A DNA stretch of 34,168 bases from an uncultured Prochlorococcus sp. (GCA_902565305.1 CACFEJ010000015.1:1-34168), one strand, 5' to 3'. Shown: positions 14,669 to 24,861, counted from the stretch's first letter. Numbers and translations are program-made. The notes: generated from the sequence alone by a model not told the origin.

Positions 14669-14683
14669 AACCTTAATAAGGTT
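14669..14683. promoter_or_regulatory. Palindrome between thf1 and clpP
   Basis: AACCTTA and TAAGGTT (14669-14675 and 14677-14683) form perfect inverted arms around one base. It lies in the divergent control region, just upstream of a TATAAA box for thf1 on the minus strand. This is the position of an operator between -10 and -35. If the thf1 start were at 14700 it would instead be coding. Confidence 0.4.
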
Positions 14684-14735
14684 AGCGTATGTTGACTCAA
14701 TATCGTTAATATCTAATAAACAAATAAATATTATT

Positions 14736-15323
14736 ATGATCCCTTTAGTATTAGAAGAATCTGGCGGTAGTGAAAGAGTCTTTGATATTTATTCGAGATT
14801 ACTAAGAGAAAGAATAATCTTTTTGGGAGAACAAGTAACTAGTGAAACTGCTAATAGAATTGTTGCTCAATTATTGTTTCTTGAGGCAGAGGATCCAGAT
14901 AAGGACATTTATATGTACATAAATTCACCAGGAGGATCCGTATATGATGGATTGGGTATCTTTGACACAATGCAACATGTTAAACCTGACATTCATACAG
15001 TTTGTGTAGGCTTAGCAGCTAGTATGGGCGCATTTTTACTTGCCGCAGGCACTAAAGGTAAAAGAAGCAGCCTTAGACATTCAAGAATAATGATTCATCA
15101 ACCACTTGGAGGTGCTAGAGGACAAGCCAGTGATATAAGGATTCAAGCAGATGAAATTTTGTTCTTAAAGGAGCGACTTAATACTGAATTGTCAGAAAGA
15201 ACTGGAAAAGATTATGACACTATCAAAGAAGATACTGACAGAGATTTTTATATGTCCCCCAACGAAGCGGTCGAGTACGGTTTAATTGATTTGGTATTAG
15301 ATAAGAAACCTATTAGAGTCTAG
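14736..15323 (+). CDS. clpP: ATP-dependent Clp protease proteolytic subunit ClpP
   Basis: This 195-residue serine peptidase has the full catalytic triad: S96 in [11 protein letters not shown]121 in MIHQPLGG and D170 in DTDRDFYM. The oxyanion-hole glycines NSPGGSV (63-69) are also present. ClpP forms the barrel that degrades substrates fed by ClpC/ClpX ATPases in the cytoplasm. Cyanobacteria carry several ClpP/ClpR paralogs; this one is catalytically intact, so not a ClpR. Its start has no strong Shine-Dalgarno. Its TAG shares the CTAG (15320-15323) with the convergent ftsH stop. The thf1 and ftsH neighbours make this a proteostasis block. Confidence 0.95.
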   Translation: MIPLVLEESGGSERVFDIYSRLLRERIIFLGEQVTSETANRIVAQLLFLEAEDPDKDIYMYINSPGGSVYDGLGIFDTMQHVKPDIHTVCVGLAASMGAFLLAAGTKGKRSSLRHSRIMIHQPLGGARGQASDIRIQADEILFLKERLNTELSERTGKDYDTIKEDTDRDFYMSPNEAVEYGLIDLVLDKKPIRV

Positions 15324-17233
15324 CTTAATAATTGAGGTGTTCTCTCTTTCTCCGGAATTTCGGTGAATCTAGAGAGAATACTTACAAATTCATCACCATC
15401 TAATGTTTCTTTTTCGATTAATAAGTCAACTATCTTATCCATTGCTTCTCTATTTTTGTTCACTATATCGTAAGTTTCTTTATAACATTCCTTGACCATT
15501 AATCTTACACTTTCATCTATTTGTTTAGAGATTGAATCAGAAACTTCACTTCTGGTCATTAGATCTCTACCAACAAATACTTCTTGATTACCACTCTCTA
15601 AAGCTATCGGACCTAAATTACTCATTCCAAATCTCGTAACCATTTGGCGGGCCATTGAAGCAACTTGTTGAAAATCACCTCCGGCTCCTGTTGTAATCTC
15701 ACCTTTTCCAAAAACTACATCTTCAGCAGCTCTTCCACCTAAAGCACCCATTATTCTTGCTTTTAGTTGAGCTCTGCTAACAAGGGTTTGTTCATCATCT
15801 GGGGTAAACCAGGTTAATCCTTTAGCCTGTCCTCTTGGAATGACAGTTACTTTTTGAACAGGATCATGTGCTTTCACAAGTGAACCGATGAGAGCATGAC
15901 CAACTTCATGATAGGCAATTAATCTCTTACTTCTACCATCTGTTAATGGAGAACCTTCCATTCCTGCGACAATCCTATCTACAGAGTCGTCGATTTCCGA
16001 AATACTTATAGAATCTTTTCTCCTCCTGGCAGTTAATATAGCAGCCTCGTTTAATAAATTTGCTAAATCTGCCCCAGTAAAACCTGGTGTTCTTCTAGCA
16101 ATACTTTCAAGTGTTAAATCCTCTTGAAGTTTCTTATTCCTAGCATGAACTTCCAATATTGATAGTCTGCCCTTTATATCAGGAGCGTCTACAGTCACTT
16201 GCCTATCAAATCTGCCAGGTCTCATAAGAGCTGAATCTAGAACATCAGGCCTGTTTGTGGCTGCAATAATTATTATGCCGCTATTACCTTCAAAGCCATC
16301 CATTTCAGTAAGTAATTGGTTGAGAGTTTGTTCCCTCTCATCATTACCTCCTCCAATACCTGCACCTCTTTGCCTTCCTACAGCGTCGATTTCATCAATA
16401 AAAATTAAACAAGGACTATTTTCTTTGGCTCTTTTGAAAAGATCTCTAACTCTACTAGCACCAACCCCAACAAACATTTCAACAAATTCAGAACCTGATA
16501 ATGAGAAGAATGGCACACCTGCTTCACCTGCAATAGCTTTTGCTAAAAGGGTTTTACCAGTACCAGGAGGTCCTACTAATAGGACACCTTTTGGAATCCT
16601 TGCTCCTACAGAGGTAAATTTTTCTGGTTTTTTTAGAAAAGTGACAACTTCTTGCAAATCCTGCTTTGCTTCATTAACACCTGCGACATCATCGAAAACT
16701 ACTCCTGTTTCAGCTTCCATTGCGAATCTTGCCTTTGTTTTCCCAAACTGCATTGCTTGGCCAGGACCTCCAGGCATTCCATTTGATCTCCTCGCTAATA
16801 AAATTAAACCTCCAATTAAGATAGCTGGGAAGAGTAAATTACCAAGAATTCCTAATGCTGGAGGGGCCGTTTTAACTGGATGAACGTCAAAACTAATCCC
16901 CTCATTTTTTAAGGTATTTATAAGCTCTGGTGTTAGGCCTGGAAGATCTACACGCAACCTTTGAACTTTGTTATCTAAATCCGAATCTATTGTTTCAATA
17001 ACTGCATTTCTGCCTCCCTCAAAAATATCAACAGATGTAACTCTTCCTGAATTAATATAATCTAAAAATCTGCCGTAACTAACTCTTGCTACCGCTGAAT
17101 TTCTTGGTGCAACAGTAGTCCCGTTAGATTTAAGTGCATCAACATTGCTTGAAGATAAAAATTGGTAGGAAAGCGCTATTACTAAAAGTATAGGTAAAGC
17201 CCATAAAATTAATGTTTTAAATTTCTGATTCAT
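15320..17233 (-). CDS. ftsH: ATP-dependent zinc metalloprotease FtsH
   Basis: The 637 residues contain N-terminal span 1 ([20 protein letters not shown], about 8-27), a periplasmic/lumenal loop and span 2 (about 127-147). The AAA+ module follows, with Walker A GPPGTGKT (221-228), Walker B LIFIDEID (276-283), arginine finger RPGRFDR (338-344) and the zinc site HEVGH (442-446). It extracts and degrades membrane proteins, including damaged photosystem II D1 in cyanobacteria. Its closeness to thf1 (whose product binds FtsH) and to sipA suggests the thylakoid repair type. Which of the paralogous FtsHs it is needs a tree. It overlaps clpP by 4 nt at the 3' end. Confidence 0.95.
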   Translation of the reverse strand: MNQKFKTLILWALPILLVIALSYQFLSSSNVDALKSNGTTVAPRNSAVARVSYGRFLDYINSGRVTSVDIFEGGRNAVIETIDSDLDNKVQRLRVDLPGLTPELINTLKNEGISFDVHPVKTAPPALGILGNLLFPAILIGGLILLARRSNGMPGGPGQAMQFGKTKARFAMEAETGVVFDDVAGVNEAKQDLQEVVTFLKKPEKFTSVGARIPKGVLLVGPPGTGKTLLAKAIAGEAGVPFFSLSGSEFVEMFVGVGASRVRDLFKRAKENSPCLIFIDEIDAVGRQRGAGIGGGNDEREQTLNQLLTEMDGFEGNSGIIIIAATNRPDVLDSALMRPGRFDRQVTVDAPDIKGRLSILEVHARNKKLQEDLTLESIARRTPGFTGADLANLLNEAAILTARRRKDSISISEIDDSVDRIVAGMEGSPLTDGRSKRLIAYHEVGHALIGSLVKAHDPVQKVTVIPRGQAKGLTWFTPDDEQTLVSRAQLKARIMGALGGRAAEDVVFGKGEITTGAGGDFQQVASMARQMVTRFGMSNLGPIALESGNQEVFVGRDLMTRSEVSDSISKQIDESVRLMVKECYKETYDIVNKNREAMDKIVDLLIEKETLDGDEFVSILSRFTEIPEKERTPQLLS

Positions 17234-17339
17234 TAATTTGTGAATTTCAATTCTAGGATTCTAGACTGAATCAGTGCATTTCGTTGATTTTTTCTCTAAC
17301 TTTATGCTTATACTACTCTTTAATGTATCTAATTTATAA

Positions 17340-17549
17340 ATGAAATTTGAGATCAACGATAAGGTTAAGTTGATTGCGCCAGTCTCTTACTTGAAAACTT
17401 CAGATAATATGCCGATGTTGAGACCACCTGATCTAGTAGCAATTGATGAAATTGGGGAAATCCTTTCAATAAAATCCCCTGATACTGTTGAAGTAAAGTT
17501 TAGAAGAGGTTCATTTTTAATCGATATTGATAAGATTGAGAAAAACTAA
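17340..17549 (+). CDS. sipA: SipA/DUF3148-like small regulatory protein (69 aa)
   Basis: The small beta-rich protein MKFEINDKVKLIAPVSYLKT..NMPMLRPPDLVAIDEIGEIL..VEVKFRRGSFLIDIDKIE follows the cyanobacterial family with a conserved PMPMLRPPD-type loop, a GxVL turn and a FRRGSFLID end (DUF3148, CRR42-like). A member, SipA, binds the membrane sensor kinase NblS (Hik33), which controls high-light and nutrient stress genes in cyanobacteria. I assign it by motif, from memory. It is divergent from ftsH with 106 nt between, which hosts both promoters. It converges on the M16 gene with 1 nt between stops. Confidence 0.7.
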   Translation: MKFEINDKVKLIAPVSYLKTSDNMPMLRPPDLVAIDEIGEILSIKSPDTVEVKFRRGSFLIDIDKIEKN

Positions 17550-17550
17550 C

Positions 17551-18768
17551 TTAAAAGTTTTTCTTCCACCTATTAGAAATTTCTAAACACATATTTTTAT
17601 TTCCAGAAATACTCAGAAAAGGTTTTGAAAAATACTTATTAGTTAATTTAAAAATATCTAACGAACATATTTCCTCTATTTTTGAATTTAATTCGATCTC
17701 AGAAATTGGTGAAATACCATAACTAACTAACTGTATCTTTCTCTGTAAAATTTCATCCAGTGATTGATTTCCCAATAGAAAAGAACCTTTAAGTTTTTCT
17801 TTTGCTAAAAAAATTTCAGCATCAGTTAATGGATTAAAAAGTAAATTTTTCCATAGTGTTGATAAAAGTTCAAAAGCAAAAAGTGCTTGCTCATTGGATA
17901 CGGATAAATAAATTAAAAATGGGGCGTTCCCGCTCCTAATAGGGTAATAAACACCTAAATCGTAAGTAATACCATGTTTTTCTCTAAAAAGTTTAAATAA
18001 AGCAGCGCTCATTCCATAAGATAAATATGACTCCAAAACCTTAAGAGGCAAATATTCACTACTTCTTCGCGAGCAGGTTTGGTCCCCCATCATCATTATC
18101 ATTTGATTTGAATCAGTATTAATGTAATCAAATCTATTACTATTGGTTAAATTAATATTTAAAGAATCTGATTTTTCTTTTAAGATTTTTTTTTCTATTG
18201 TTCCAAAATTCTCTCCATTTATTTCGGGATTATTGGAAATTAAATATTTTTCTCTACTTTTGAAATTATTAAACTCGTCCAAAACATCTTTATGGGTAAT
18301 CTTTGAGATATCATCTGCGATACCTATTGTGCTAAAGGCATAAGGATGATTCGAGTAAACTATTTTTCTCCATTTTTCAAAACATATATTGAATGGATTC
18401 TCTCTATCTTTTTTTATAAAATCAATAGAAGATTTCTTCACTTTTTGAAATTCAATTTCCGAGAGAGTTGGCTTTTTAATTATTAAATCTAGTAAGGGGT
18501 ATAATTTGCTGAAATGTTCATTTAGGGATTTAATACTTATTGAAATACCATCCTCAAATATTTCTTGATTTAATTCTGCGCCATAGGACTCTATATACTC
18601 AGAGAGAGTGAAATTGTTAAAACCTTCACATCCTCTAGTAAGTAATGAACAAAGTATCTTGTTTATCCCTTTTTTGCCAGTACTATCCATATCACTACCT
18701 CCTTTAATCCAAATTGAAGCAGTTGAAAAATTCCTTTTTTTATTATTTAAAAAATATCTTTTTAACAT
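17551..18768 (-). CDS. M16 family peptidase-like subunit lacking HxxEH
   Basis: This 405-residue M16-fold protein has no HxxEH zinc motif at the expected N-terminal place (NKILCSLLTRG stands there instead). It keeps the C-terminal R/Y pair in FREKHGITYDLGVYY (R262, Y269), which helps bind substrate in two-subunit M16B enzymes. It overlaps the active partner's stop by 7 nt (ATGTTAA, 18762-18768), so the two are translated together and likely form a heterodimer. The product is predicted soluble and no signal peptide is seen. A role in processing or degrading peptides is inferred from the family. Confidence 0.85.
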   Translation of the reverse strand: MLKRYFLNNKKRNFSTASIWIKGGSDMDSTGKKGINKILCSLLTRGCEGFNNFTLSEYIESYGAELNQEIFEDGISISIKSLNEHFSKLYPLLDLIIKKPTLSEIEFQKVKKSSIDFIKKDRENPFNICFEKWRKIVYSNHPYAFSTIGIADDISKITHKDVLDEFNNFKSREKYLISNNPEINGENFGTIEKKILKEKSDSLNINLTNSNRFDYINTDSNQMIMMMGDQTCSRRSSEYLPLKVLESYLSYGMSAALFKLFREKHGITYDLGVYYPIRSGNAPFLIYLSVSNEQALFAFELLSTLWKNLLFNPLTDAEIFLAKEKLKGSFLLGNQSLDEILQRKIQLVSYGISPISEIELNSKIEEICSLDIFKLTNKYFSKPFLSISGNKNMCLEISNRWKKNF

Positions 18769-20012
18769 TTACCAGGTGATGCAACTAATGTAAATTTTTC
18801 TCCGCGGATATATTCTGTGATCTCTTTGAAGTTATCCAAGTCATTCCAATATTTTAAATGACTCTCTAAATTATTGATTGAAGACTTTCTCCCCCAAAGA
18901 AGTTCATTTCCAAAGAATGAAGAGAGTTGTGTAGATGTCTCTAAATTGAAAATATAATTACTTTTAACAGTATTTATTGCTTTTTTTATTTCATCCAAAG
19001 TCAAGGCTTTACAATTTGATATCTCATCTATTGTTTTATTAATTTGCATTTCTACTAAATCAATATCTTTGGACTCACAACTTGCTTCTATTATAAATAA
19101 TCCTCCTAATTCTCCAGCATTTACATCTACATATACTGATTCAACAAGATTACTATCTTCTTTTAAAATTTTTACTAATCTGCTGTTTCTTCCAACAGAG
19201 AGTATTGATGCTAATATCTCAAGTCCAATAATATTTTTTTGATTATTTAGGTTTGGGATAAACCAAGCCATAAATATTCTTGAAAACTCTAAATTATCAA
19301 ACTTAACTGACTCTCTACCATTCCTAATTCTTAAAGAAGGTTTATTTTTTAGATTTATTAGATTTGGACTTTCTTTAATTCCAGATAGATCACTTTTTTT
19401 AAAAATTTTATAAATTTCTTCAGAGAGATTACCCGCAATTGCGATACAAATTTTTTCGGTAATGTAATGTTTGCTATGAAATCTCACAAGGTCATTAATC
19501 TCTAAGTTTTTAATACTATTTTCAGTTCCCAGAATCGAACTTGCATAATTCGGACTTAACCAAACCCTTTTCAAAAAATAATTAAATAGTCTTTCTTCAG
19601 GCTGATCATTTTGTTGTTTTATTTCATCAATAACCACCCCTTTTTCTTTTATAAATTCATCAGGATTAAAATCTGGAGCAACGACAATATTTGTCAAAAG
19701 AGCAAGTGATTCTTTAAAGTTACTTGGTGGAACTAAGACATGGTAATGTACATCATCATAACCAGTTGATGCGTTACTTAAGCCGCCTAGTGATTCAATT
19801 TTATGGTCAAACTCACCTGGCATAATTTTGTTAGATCCTTTAAAAATCATGTGTTCAAGAAAATGAGCAGTGCCGTTTTTATTAAAATCCTCAAATGAAG
19901 AACCTGCTTTGCACCAAATATCAATGCTTATAAGCGGCAATTCTTTATTATCCACAAACACACATCTAGTTTTGCTTGAATGGGTGTAGTAGTTAACTTT
20001 TCCTACGTTCAT
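18762..20012 (-). CDS. Zinc peptidase of M16 family (catalytic subunit)
   Basis: This 416-residue M16 protein has the inverted zinc motif HFLEH (50-54) and the distal zinc-binding Glu130 in VVIDEIKQ, exactly 76 residues after H54 as the family requires. The sequence then follows the processing-peptidase-like pattern (FSRIFMAWFIPN, NSRLVKILKEDSNLVESV). The R/Y residues come from the partner subunit encoded next. Substrates are unknown; relatives degrade small peptides. It is divergent from pcyA with 41 nt between. Confidence 0.9.
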   Translation of the reverse strand: MNVGKVNYYTHSSKTRCVFVDNKELPLISIDIWCKAGSSFEDFNKNGTAHFLEHMIFKGSNKIMPGEFDHKIESLGGLSNASTGYDDVHYHVLVPPSNFKESLALLTNIVVAPDFNPDEFIKEKGVVIDEIKQQNDQPEERLFNYFLKRVWLSPNYASSILGTENSIKNLEINDLVRFHSKHYITEKICIAIAGNLSEEIYKIFKKSDLSGIKESPNLINLKNKPSLRIRNGRESVKFDNLEFSRIFMAWFIPNLNNQKNIIGLEILASILSVGRNSRLVKILKEDSNLVESVYVDVNAGELGGLFIIEASCESKDIDLVEMQINKTIDEISNCKALTLDEIKKAINTVKSNYIFNLETSTQLSSFFGNELLWGRKSSINNLESHLKYWNDLDNFKEITEYIRGEKFTLVASPGKC

Positions 20013-20029
20013 TTCGGCTCTCTATTTAA

Positions 20030-20778
<749 letters not shown>

Positions 20779-20779
<1 letters not shown>

Positions 20780-21693
20780 TGGTATTAAAAATATTAAAAA
20801 ATTTATTTATTTATTTTTTATTATTCACACCAATATCTCTTGGTGTGATTTCCTGTTCTGGAAATAATAAATCTAGTTCAAAATTTAAAGAGGAAATAAC
20901 TCCAGATTTCATACCTCCAATTACAGCTGTTGCCGCACTTGGTCAGCTTTCCCCTTCAGGAGAGATTAGACAATTGGCAGCTCCAATAAGTCAGTTTGGC
21001 TCTTCTCCCCGAATTGTTGAAATTTTAGTAAATGAAGGAGATTTCGTAAAAAAAGGAGATATCCTTGCAATCTTTGAAAATAAAGAAAAATTAATTGCTG
21101 ATCTTGAAAGAAATGAAAATCTAATTAATACTATTAACGAAGAAATTATCCTAAAGAAAGATCAAATTCAAAGGTATGAGTTAGCTTTGAACAATGATGT
21201 ATATAGTTTTGTAGAGTTTTCACAGAGAAAAGATGAATTATTAAAATTGCAAAAACAGAAAATAAACCTTATCGGAGATCAAAAAAATATCAAGATAGAT
21301 CTATTTAATTCAAAACTAAGGAGTCCAATTGATGGTTTTATCCTTGAAATAAAAACGAGAGTTGGTGAAAGGCCTCAAAATGAAGGGATTTTAGATATTG
21401 GTTCTAGTCAAAAAATGGAAGCTTTGATAGAGGTTTATGAATCTGATATCGATAGAGTCTTTATCTCTCAGAATGTTGAATTGAGTAGTGAGAATGGAGG
21501 TTTCCAAAAAAATCTTAAGGGAAAGGTGATTAGGATTAGTCCTCAGGTAAAACAAAGAAAAGTTCTATCGACTGATCCAACAGGGGATGCTGATTCACGA
21601 ATTATCGAGGTATTAGTAAAACTAGATCAAGATTCTATAGATATCGTTAAAAACTATGCAGGAATGAAAGTGATCGCAAAATTTATTCCCTAA
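20779..21693 (+). CDS. devB: DevB-type periplasmic adaptor (ABC exporter membrane fusion protein)
   Basis: This 304-residue HlyD-family adaptor has a lipoprotein-type signal (lipobox GVISC, Cys26), a lipoyl/barrel-sandwich half (SSPRIVEILVNEGDFVKKGD with ILAIFENKEKL), a coiled-coil hairpin (about 108-180) and the second lipoyl half (SPIDGFILEIKTRVGE). A beta-barrel region completes it. It links an inner-membrane ABC transporter to a TolC-like outer-membrane channel. It is the first of three genes with 1-nt TAATG-type overlaps, so it is co-translated with pcyA and devC. In heterocyst formers DevBCA exports glycolipids; here the cargo is unknown. Confidence 0.87.
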
Positions 21694-22865
21694 TGAGTTT
21701 TTCTTTTTTAAAATTTAGAAAAATACCATTAGCTTGGTTGTTATTAACTAGGCAACCATTAAGGCTAGCAGTTGCTATAGCTGGGATCAGTTTTGCAGGG
21801 ATTTTGATGTTTATGCAATTAGGTTTTAGAGATGGTTTATTTGATACGAGCGTAACAATTCATAAACTTCTAGATGCCGATCTTGTTTTGATAAGTCCTA
21901 GATCAAAAAGTTCCATAAGCATGAGTGGATTCCCAAAAAGAAGATTAATTCAAACTCTTGCAGTAGAAGATGTTGAAAAAACTGCTCCCGTTAATCTAAA
22001 TTATTTACTGTGGAGAAATCCTGAAAATCTTAAAACTAGATCAATACTTGCATTAGGTTTTAATCCATCCGATTCACTTCTTTTAGATGAGGGATTCTCA
22101 AAGAAAGCTTATAGATTGAGAAATCCATCAAGAGTTCTTTTTGACAAACTATCTAGACCTGAATTTGGACCAATTGAAGAATGGTTCTTATCTGAAAAAA
22201 AAGTTGAGACTGAGGTTGCTGGGAAAAGAGTAATTGTTGAGGGCCTTGTGGAGTTGGGGCCATCTTTTGGTGCAGATGGTAATTTGATAACTAGTCGAGA
22301 AACCTTCTTAAGACTTTTTCCTGCTAATCCCCCTGGCAGTATTGAAATTGGTTTGGTAAAGCTAAAAAAAGGATCTGATTCTGAATTGATTTCAAGGATA
22401 TTAAATAACTCTCTCCCAAATGATGTTAAGGTTCTTACAAAAAAACAGTTTATAGAATTTGAAAAGAATTATTGGAAAAATAGTACTGCAATAGGTTTTA
22501 TATTTAGTTTGGGAGCCTTGATGGGCTTTGTTGTAGGGTGTGTGGTCGTTTATCAAATTCTTTATAGTGACGTTACAGATCACCTCCCAGAGTACGCCAC
22601 CTTATTGGCAATGGGGTATAGACTTAAGTCCCTTTTCTTTGTCGTAGCTAGAGAGGGGTTTTTGTTGGCATTGTTTGGTTATTTACCTGCTTATTTCTCT
22701 GGTCAGATACTTTACTCAGTTATAAGAAGTTCTACTAAACTCCCAATAATAATGGACGCGGATAAAACTATTTTAATTTTCGTATTAGTTTTAGTTATGT
22801 GTATGGGGTCCGCCGCTGTTGCGATGCGTAAATTAGTTGACGCTGATCCTGCTGAAATTTTTTAA
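21693..22865 (+). CDS. devC: DevC-type ABC exporter permease
   Basis: This 390-residue FtsX/MacB-type permease has four spans: about 25-45 (LAVAIAGISFAGILMFMQLG), 265-290 (IGFIFSLGALMGFVVGCVVV), about 310-330 and about 360-380 (ILIFVLVLVMCMGSAAVAM). A large periplasmic domain lies between the first two. The C-terminal ADPAEIF is the usual DevC end. It overlaps devB by 1 nt and is 13 nt upstream of devA. It would work with DevA ATPase and DevB adaptor in a MacAB-like exporter. Confidence 0.88.
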   Translation: MSFSFLKFRKIPLAWLLLTRQPLRLAVAIAGISFAGILMFMQLGFRDGLFDTSVTIHKLLDADLVLISPRSKSSISMSGFPKRRLIQTLAVEDVEKTAPVNLNYLLWRNPENLKTRSILALGFNPSDSLLLDEGFSKKAYRLRNPSRVLFDKLSRPEFGPIEEWFLSEKKVETEVAGKRVIVEGLVELGPSFGADGNLITSRETFLRLFPANPPGSIEIGLVKLKKGSDSELISRILNNSLPNDVKVLTKKQFIEFEKNYWKNSTAIGFIFSLGALMGFVVGCVVVYQILYSDVTDHLPEYATLLAMGYRLKSLFFVVAREGFLLALFGYLPAYFSGQILYSVIRSSTKLPIIMDADKTILIFVLVLVMCMGSAAVAMRKLVDADPAEIF

Positions 22866-22878
22866 CAATTAAAGATAA

Positions 22879-23607
22879 ATGGTTAAAGCTAATAAATCAA
22901 AAAATAATGTTAAAAACCTTAAAACAGTCTCAATAAATAATTTGAGTCACTTTTATGGAAAAAATGAGAATAAAAAACAAGTTCTTAATGACGTTAATTT
23001 AAATATTGATAAAGGAGAGTTGGTTCTTTTGAAAGGACCTTCTGGATGTGGAAAAACGACTCTTTTAACATTGATTGGTGCCTTGAGAACCTGTCAAAGT
23101 GGAGATTTAACTGTATTAAATAATCAGTTAAATGGAGCATCAAGGAAAACTCGTCAGATTCTTAGAAGAAGTATTGGAATGATTTTTCAAGGTCACAATC
23201 TTCTGAGATGTTTAACAGCAGAACAAAATGTCCAGATGGGTGCCGATTTAATAAAAGGTTTAACATATTTGCAAAGACGTGAAATAGCACGGAATTGGTT
23301 GTCAGCAGTAGGATTAGAAGAACATCACAAAAAGTTGCCAAATGACTTATCTGGTGGGCAGAAACAGAGAGTTGCAATTGCTCGAGCTTTATCTGCTAAC
23401 CCAAAACTTTTATTAGCTGATGAGCCAACTTCTGCTTTAGATAGCGTCACAGGAAGAGAAATAGTAACCCTTTTAAGGAAACTAGCAAAAGAGCAAAATT
23501 GTTCTGTACTTATGGTGACGCATGATCCAAGAATTTCTGATATGGCTGATAGGATATTAAATATGGAAGATGGTAAAATATATAGTGCTCATAGTGAGCT
23601 AATATAA
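22879..23607 (+). CDS. devA: DevA-type ABC exporter ATPase
   Basis: This 242-residue ATPase has Walker A GPSGCGKTT (53-61), Q-loop MIFQGHNLL (101-109), signature LSGGQ (157-161), Walker B LLLADEPT (177-184) and the switch histidine in VTHD (213-216). It belongs to the LolD/MacB-like branch. It provides ATP hydrolysis for the DevBCA-type exporter. No separate TolC is in the window. A start slightly later, at a methionine closer to the core, is not available, and the basic lead-in (MVKANKSKNNVKN) is longer than usual. Confidence 0.92.
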   Translation: MVKANKSKNNVKNLKTVSINNLSHFYGKNENKKQVLNDVNLNIDKGELVLLKGPSGCGKTTLLTLIGALRTCQSGDLTVLNNQLNGASRKTRQILRRSIGMIFQGHNLLRCLTAEQNVQMGADLIKGLTYLQRREIARNWLSAVGLEEHHKKLPNDLSGGQKQRVAIARALSANPKLLLADEPTSALDSVTGREIVTLLRKLAKEQNCSVLMVTHDPRISDMADRILNMEDGKIYSAHSELI

Positions 23608-23625
23608 TTAAAAGTTAAAAATTTT

Positions 23626-23775
23626 ATGTCTAAGAGAAGGAATCTAAAAAAAGAAAAGCAGGAACGTAATAGAGCCTACGCTAGAAAATTCAAAAAAAGG
23701 AAATTAAGAACTGATGGAAGACTTGATGGAGGAAACGTTACAGGTACAGCAAATAATGGCGGTGCAGCTGATTAG
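23626..23775 (+). CDS. Small basic protein (49 aa)
   Basis: ATG 23626 to TAG 23773-23775 encodes 49 residues starting MSKRRNLKKEKQERNRAYAR, with lysine/arginine in about half the first 30 residues, then a glycine/asparagine-rich tail (GGNVTGTANNGGAAD). The basic N-terminus resembles that of small RNA- or ribosome-associated proteins. It is 18 nt after devA, so it may be transcribed with it. I recognise no family; the pattern is too regular for chance coding. Confidence 0.7.
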   Translation: MSKRRNLKKEKQERNRAYARKFKKRKLRTDGRLDGGNVTGTANNGGAAD

Positions 23776-23832
23776 GAATATCTTTTTTTATCTTTTGGAG
23801 TTCAACATATTATGCATATTTAAAACATAATC

Positions 23833-24744
23833 ATGAATGTAAGTATTGTTATACCGACTTACAATAGATTACCTATATTAAAGAAATGTCTCTTTGCGCT
23901 TGAGAATCAAAAATTAAATACAAATATCAGTAATTATGAAGTAATAGTAGTTGATGATGGATCAACTGATGGGACAACCTCATGGATAAATAAAAACAAA
24001 GCTAATCTCCCACACGTTATTCTATTTCAACAAGAACATGGAGGGCCTGCACTTGGAAGAAATCTGGGAGTAATTAAATCAAAATATGAAATTATTATAT
24101 TCATTGATAGTGATCTTATTGTTTTAGACAATTTTATAAATTGCCACGTAGAAAAATTACTTACCTCATGGAGAAAAAATGATAAAAAATGTTTTACCTA
24201 TGGCTCGGTAGTCAATACATCTAATTTTCTAAATCCGCAGAGTGAAAAACATAAAATAATTGACACTTCTTTTGCATACTTTGCTACTGGGAATGTAGCG
24301 ATATCAAAAGAATTGATTTTAAGTGTGGGATTATTCGATACTTCTTTTAGTCTTTACGGTTGGGAGGATTTAGAACTTGGAGAAAGATTAAAAAAAATTG
24401 GGACAAAATTAATTAAGTGCCCAAATGCAGTAGGTTTTCATTGGCATCCGCCATTTAACTGCGAACAAATAGATGCATTAATAGCTCAAGAAAAAGAGAG
24501 AGCAAAAATGGCTTTAGTGTTTTATAAGAAACATCCAAATTTAAGGGTTAGATTTATGATTCAATTAACTCCCCTCCATAATTTACTTTGGCAAATTCTT
24601 TGCTTGGGAGGAATAATCAGTGTTGATAGAATCCTTCCTTTATTAAGATTACTAGTAAATATAAGAAGAAATAGACTTGCACTTGAGATACTTAGGATCC
24701 CCTTAAATATGATTTACATTAAACAATTAACCAAATCAAGATAA
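23833..24744 (+). CDS. Family 2 glycosyltransferase (303 aa)
   Basis: The N-terminus VSIVIPTYNRLPILKKCL (3-20) and VVDDGSTDGTT (39-49; D41-D42) bind the nucleotide-sugar. IDSD (91-94) is the DxD-like metal site, and YGWEDLELGERLKK (175-188) is the acceptor/catalytic-base (ED) motif of GT-A enzymes. It should transfer a sugar from a nucleotide donor; the acceptor is unknown, and cell-surface glycan is likely. The rest is amphipathic, with a hydrophobic segment near 246-258 (LLWQILCLGGIIS) but no clear span. Confidence 0.88.
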   Translation: MNVSIVIPTYNRLPILKKCLFALENQKLNTNISNYEVIVVDDGSTDGTTSWINKNKANLPHVILFQQEHGGPALGRNLGVIKSKYEIIIFIDSDLIVLDNFINCHVEKLLTSWRKNDKKCFTYGSVVNTSNFLNPQSEKHKIIDTSFAYFATGNVAISKELILSVGLFDTSFSLYGWEDLELGERLKKIGTKLIKCPNAVGFHWHPPFNCEQIDALIAQEKERAKMALVFYKKHPNLRVRFMIQLTPLHNLLWQILCLGGIISVDRILPLLRLLVNIRRNRLALEILRIPLNMIYIKQLTKSR

Positions 24745-24772
24745 AAAACTTTTAGAAATACACATCACTTGC

Positions 24773-24778
24773 TAGAAT
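24773..24778 (+). promoter_or_regulatory. -10 box (TAGAAT) of the rpsB-tsf operon
   Basis: TAGAAT is five of six matches to TATAAT. It is 101 nt upstream of rpsB and just upstream of the structured leader, so transcription would start near 24785. The -35 is not recognisable. Confidence 0.45.
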
Positions 24779-24797
24779 CGTTGAAATTAAATCCACA

Positions 24798-24861
24798 CAT
24801 CTGACAGTTTCGGGTGATTTATTAATATTATTTCCCCGTCAGATGGAGGCTAACCCGAAAC
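24798..24861 (+). promoter_or_regulatory. rpsB leader with two interleaved perfect stems (pseudoknot or attenuator)
   Basis: CATCTGAC (24798-24805) pairs with GTCAGATG (24838-24845): 8 bp. GTTTCGGGT (24807-24815) pairs with ACCCGAAAC (24853-24861): 9 bp. The order is A, B, A', B', so the stems are interleaved; they can form a pseudoknot or be alternatives. The second stem is followed by CCTTTTT, the layout of an intrinsic terminator, and its end lies 12 nt before the rpsB ATG. Either reading implies control of rpsB-tsf, perhaps by ribosomal protein S2. The pairs are seen in the sequence; the regulation is inferred. Confidence 0.6.

Noticed and set aside
14656-14700. Extra 15 codons at the N-terminus of thf1
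   Set aside because: Thf1 homology starts near TVSD, and the DNA holds a TATAAA box and a palindrome, so it looks like promoter.
16257-16883. 208-codon plus-strand ORF opposite ftsH
   Set aside because: It lies wholly inside ftsH on the other strand, has a proline/serine-rich text typical of reverse-frame translation, and no known domain.
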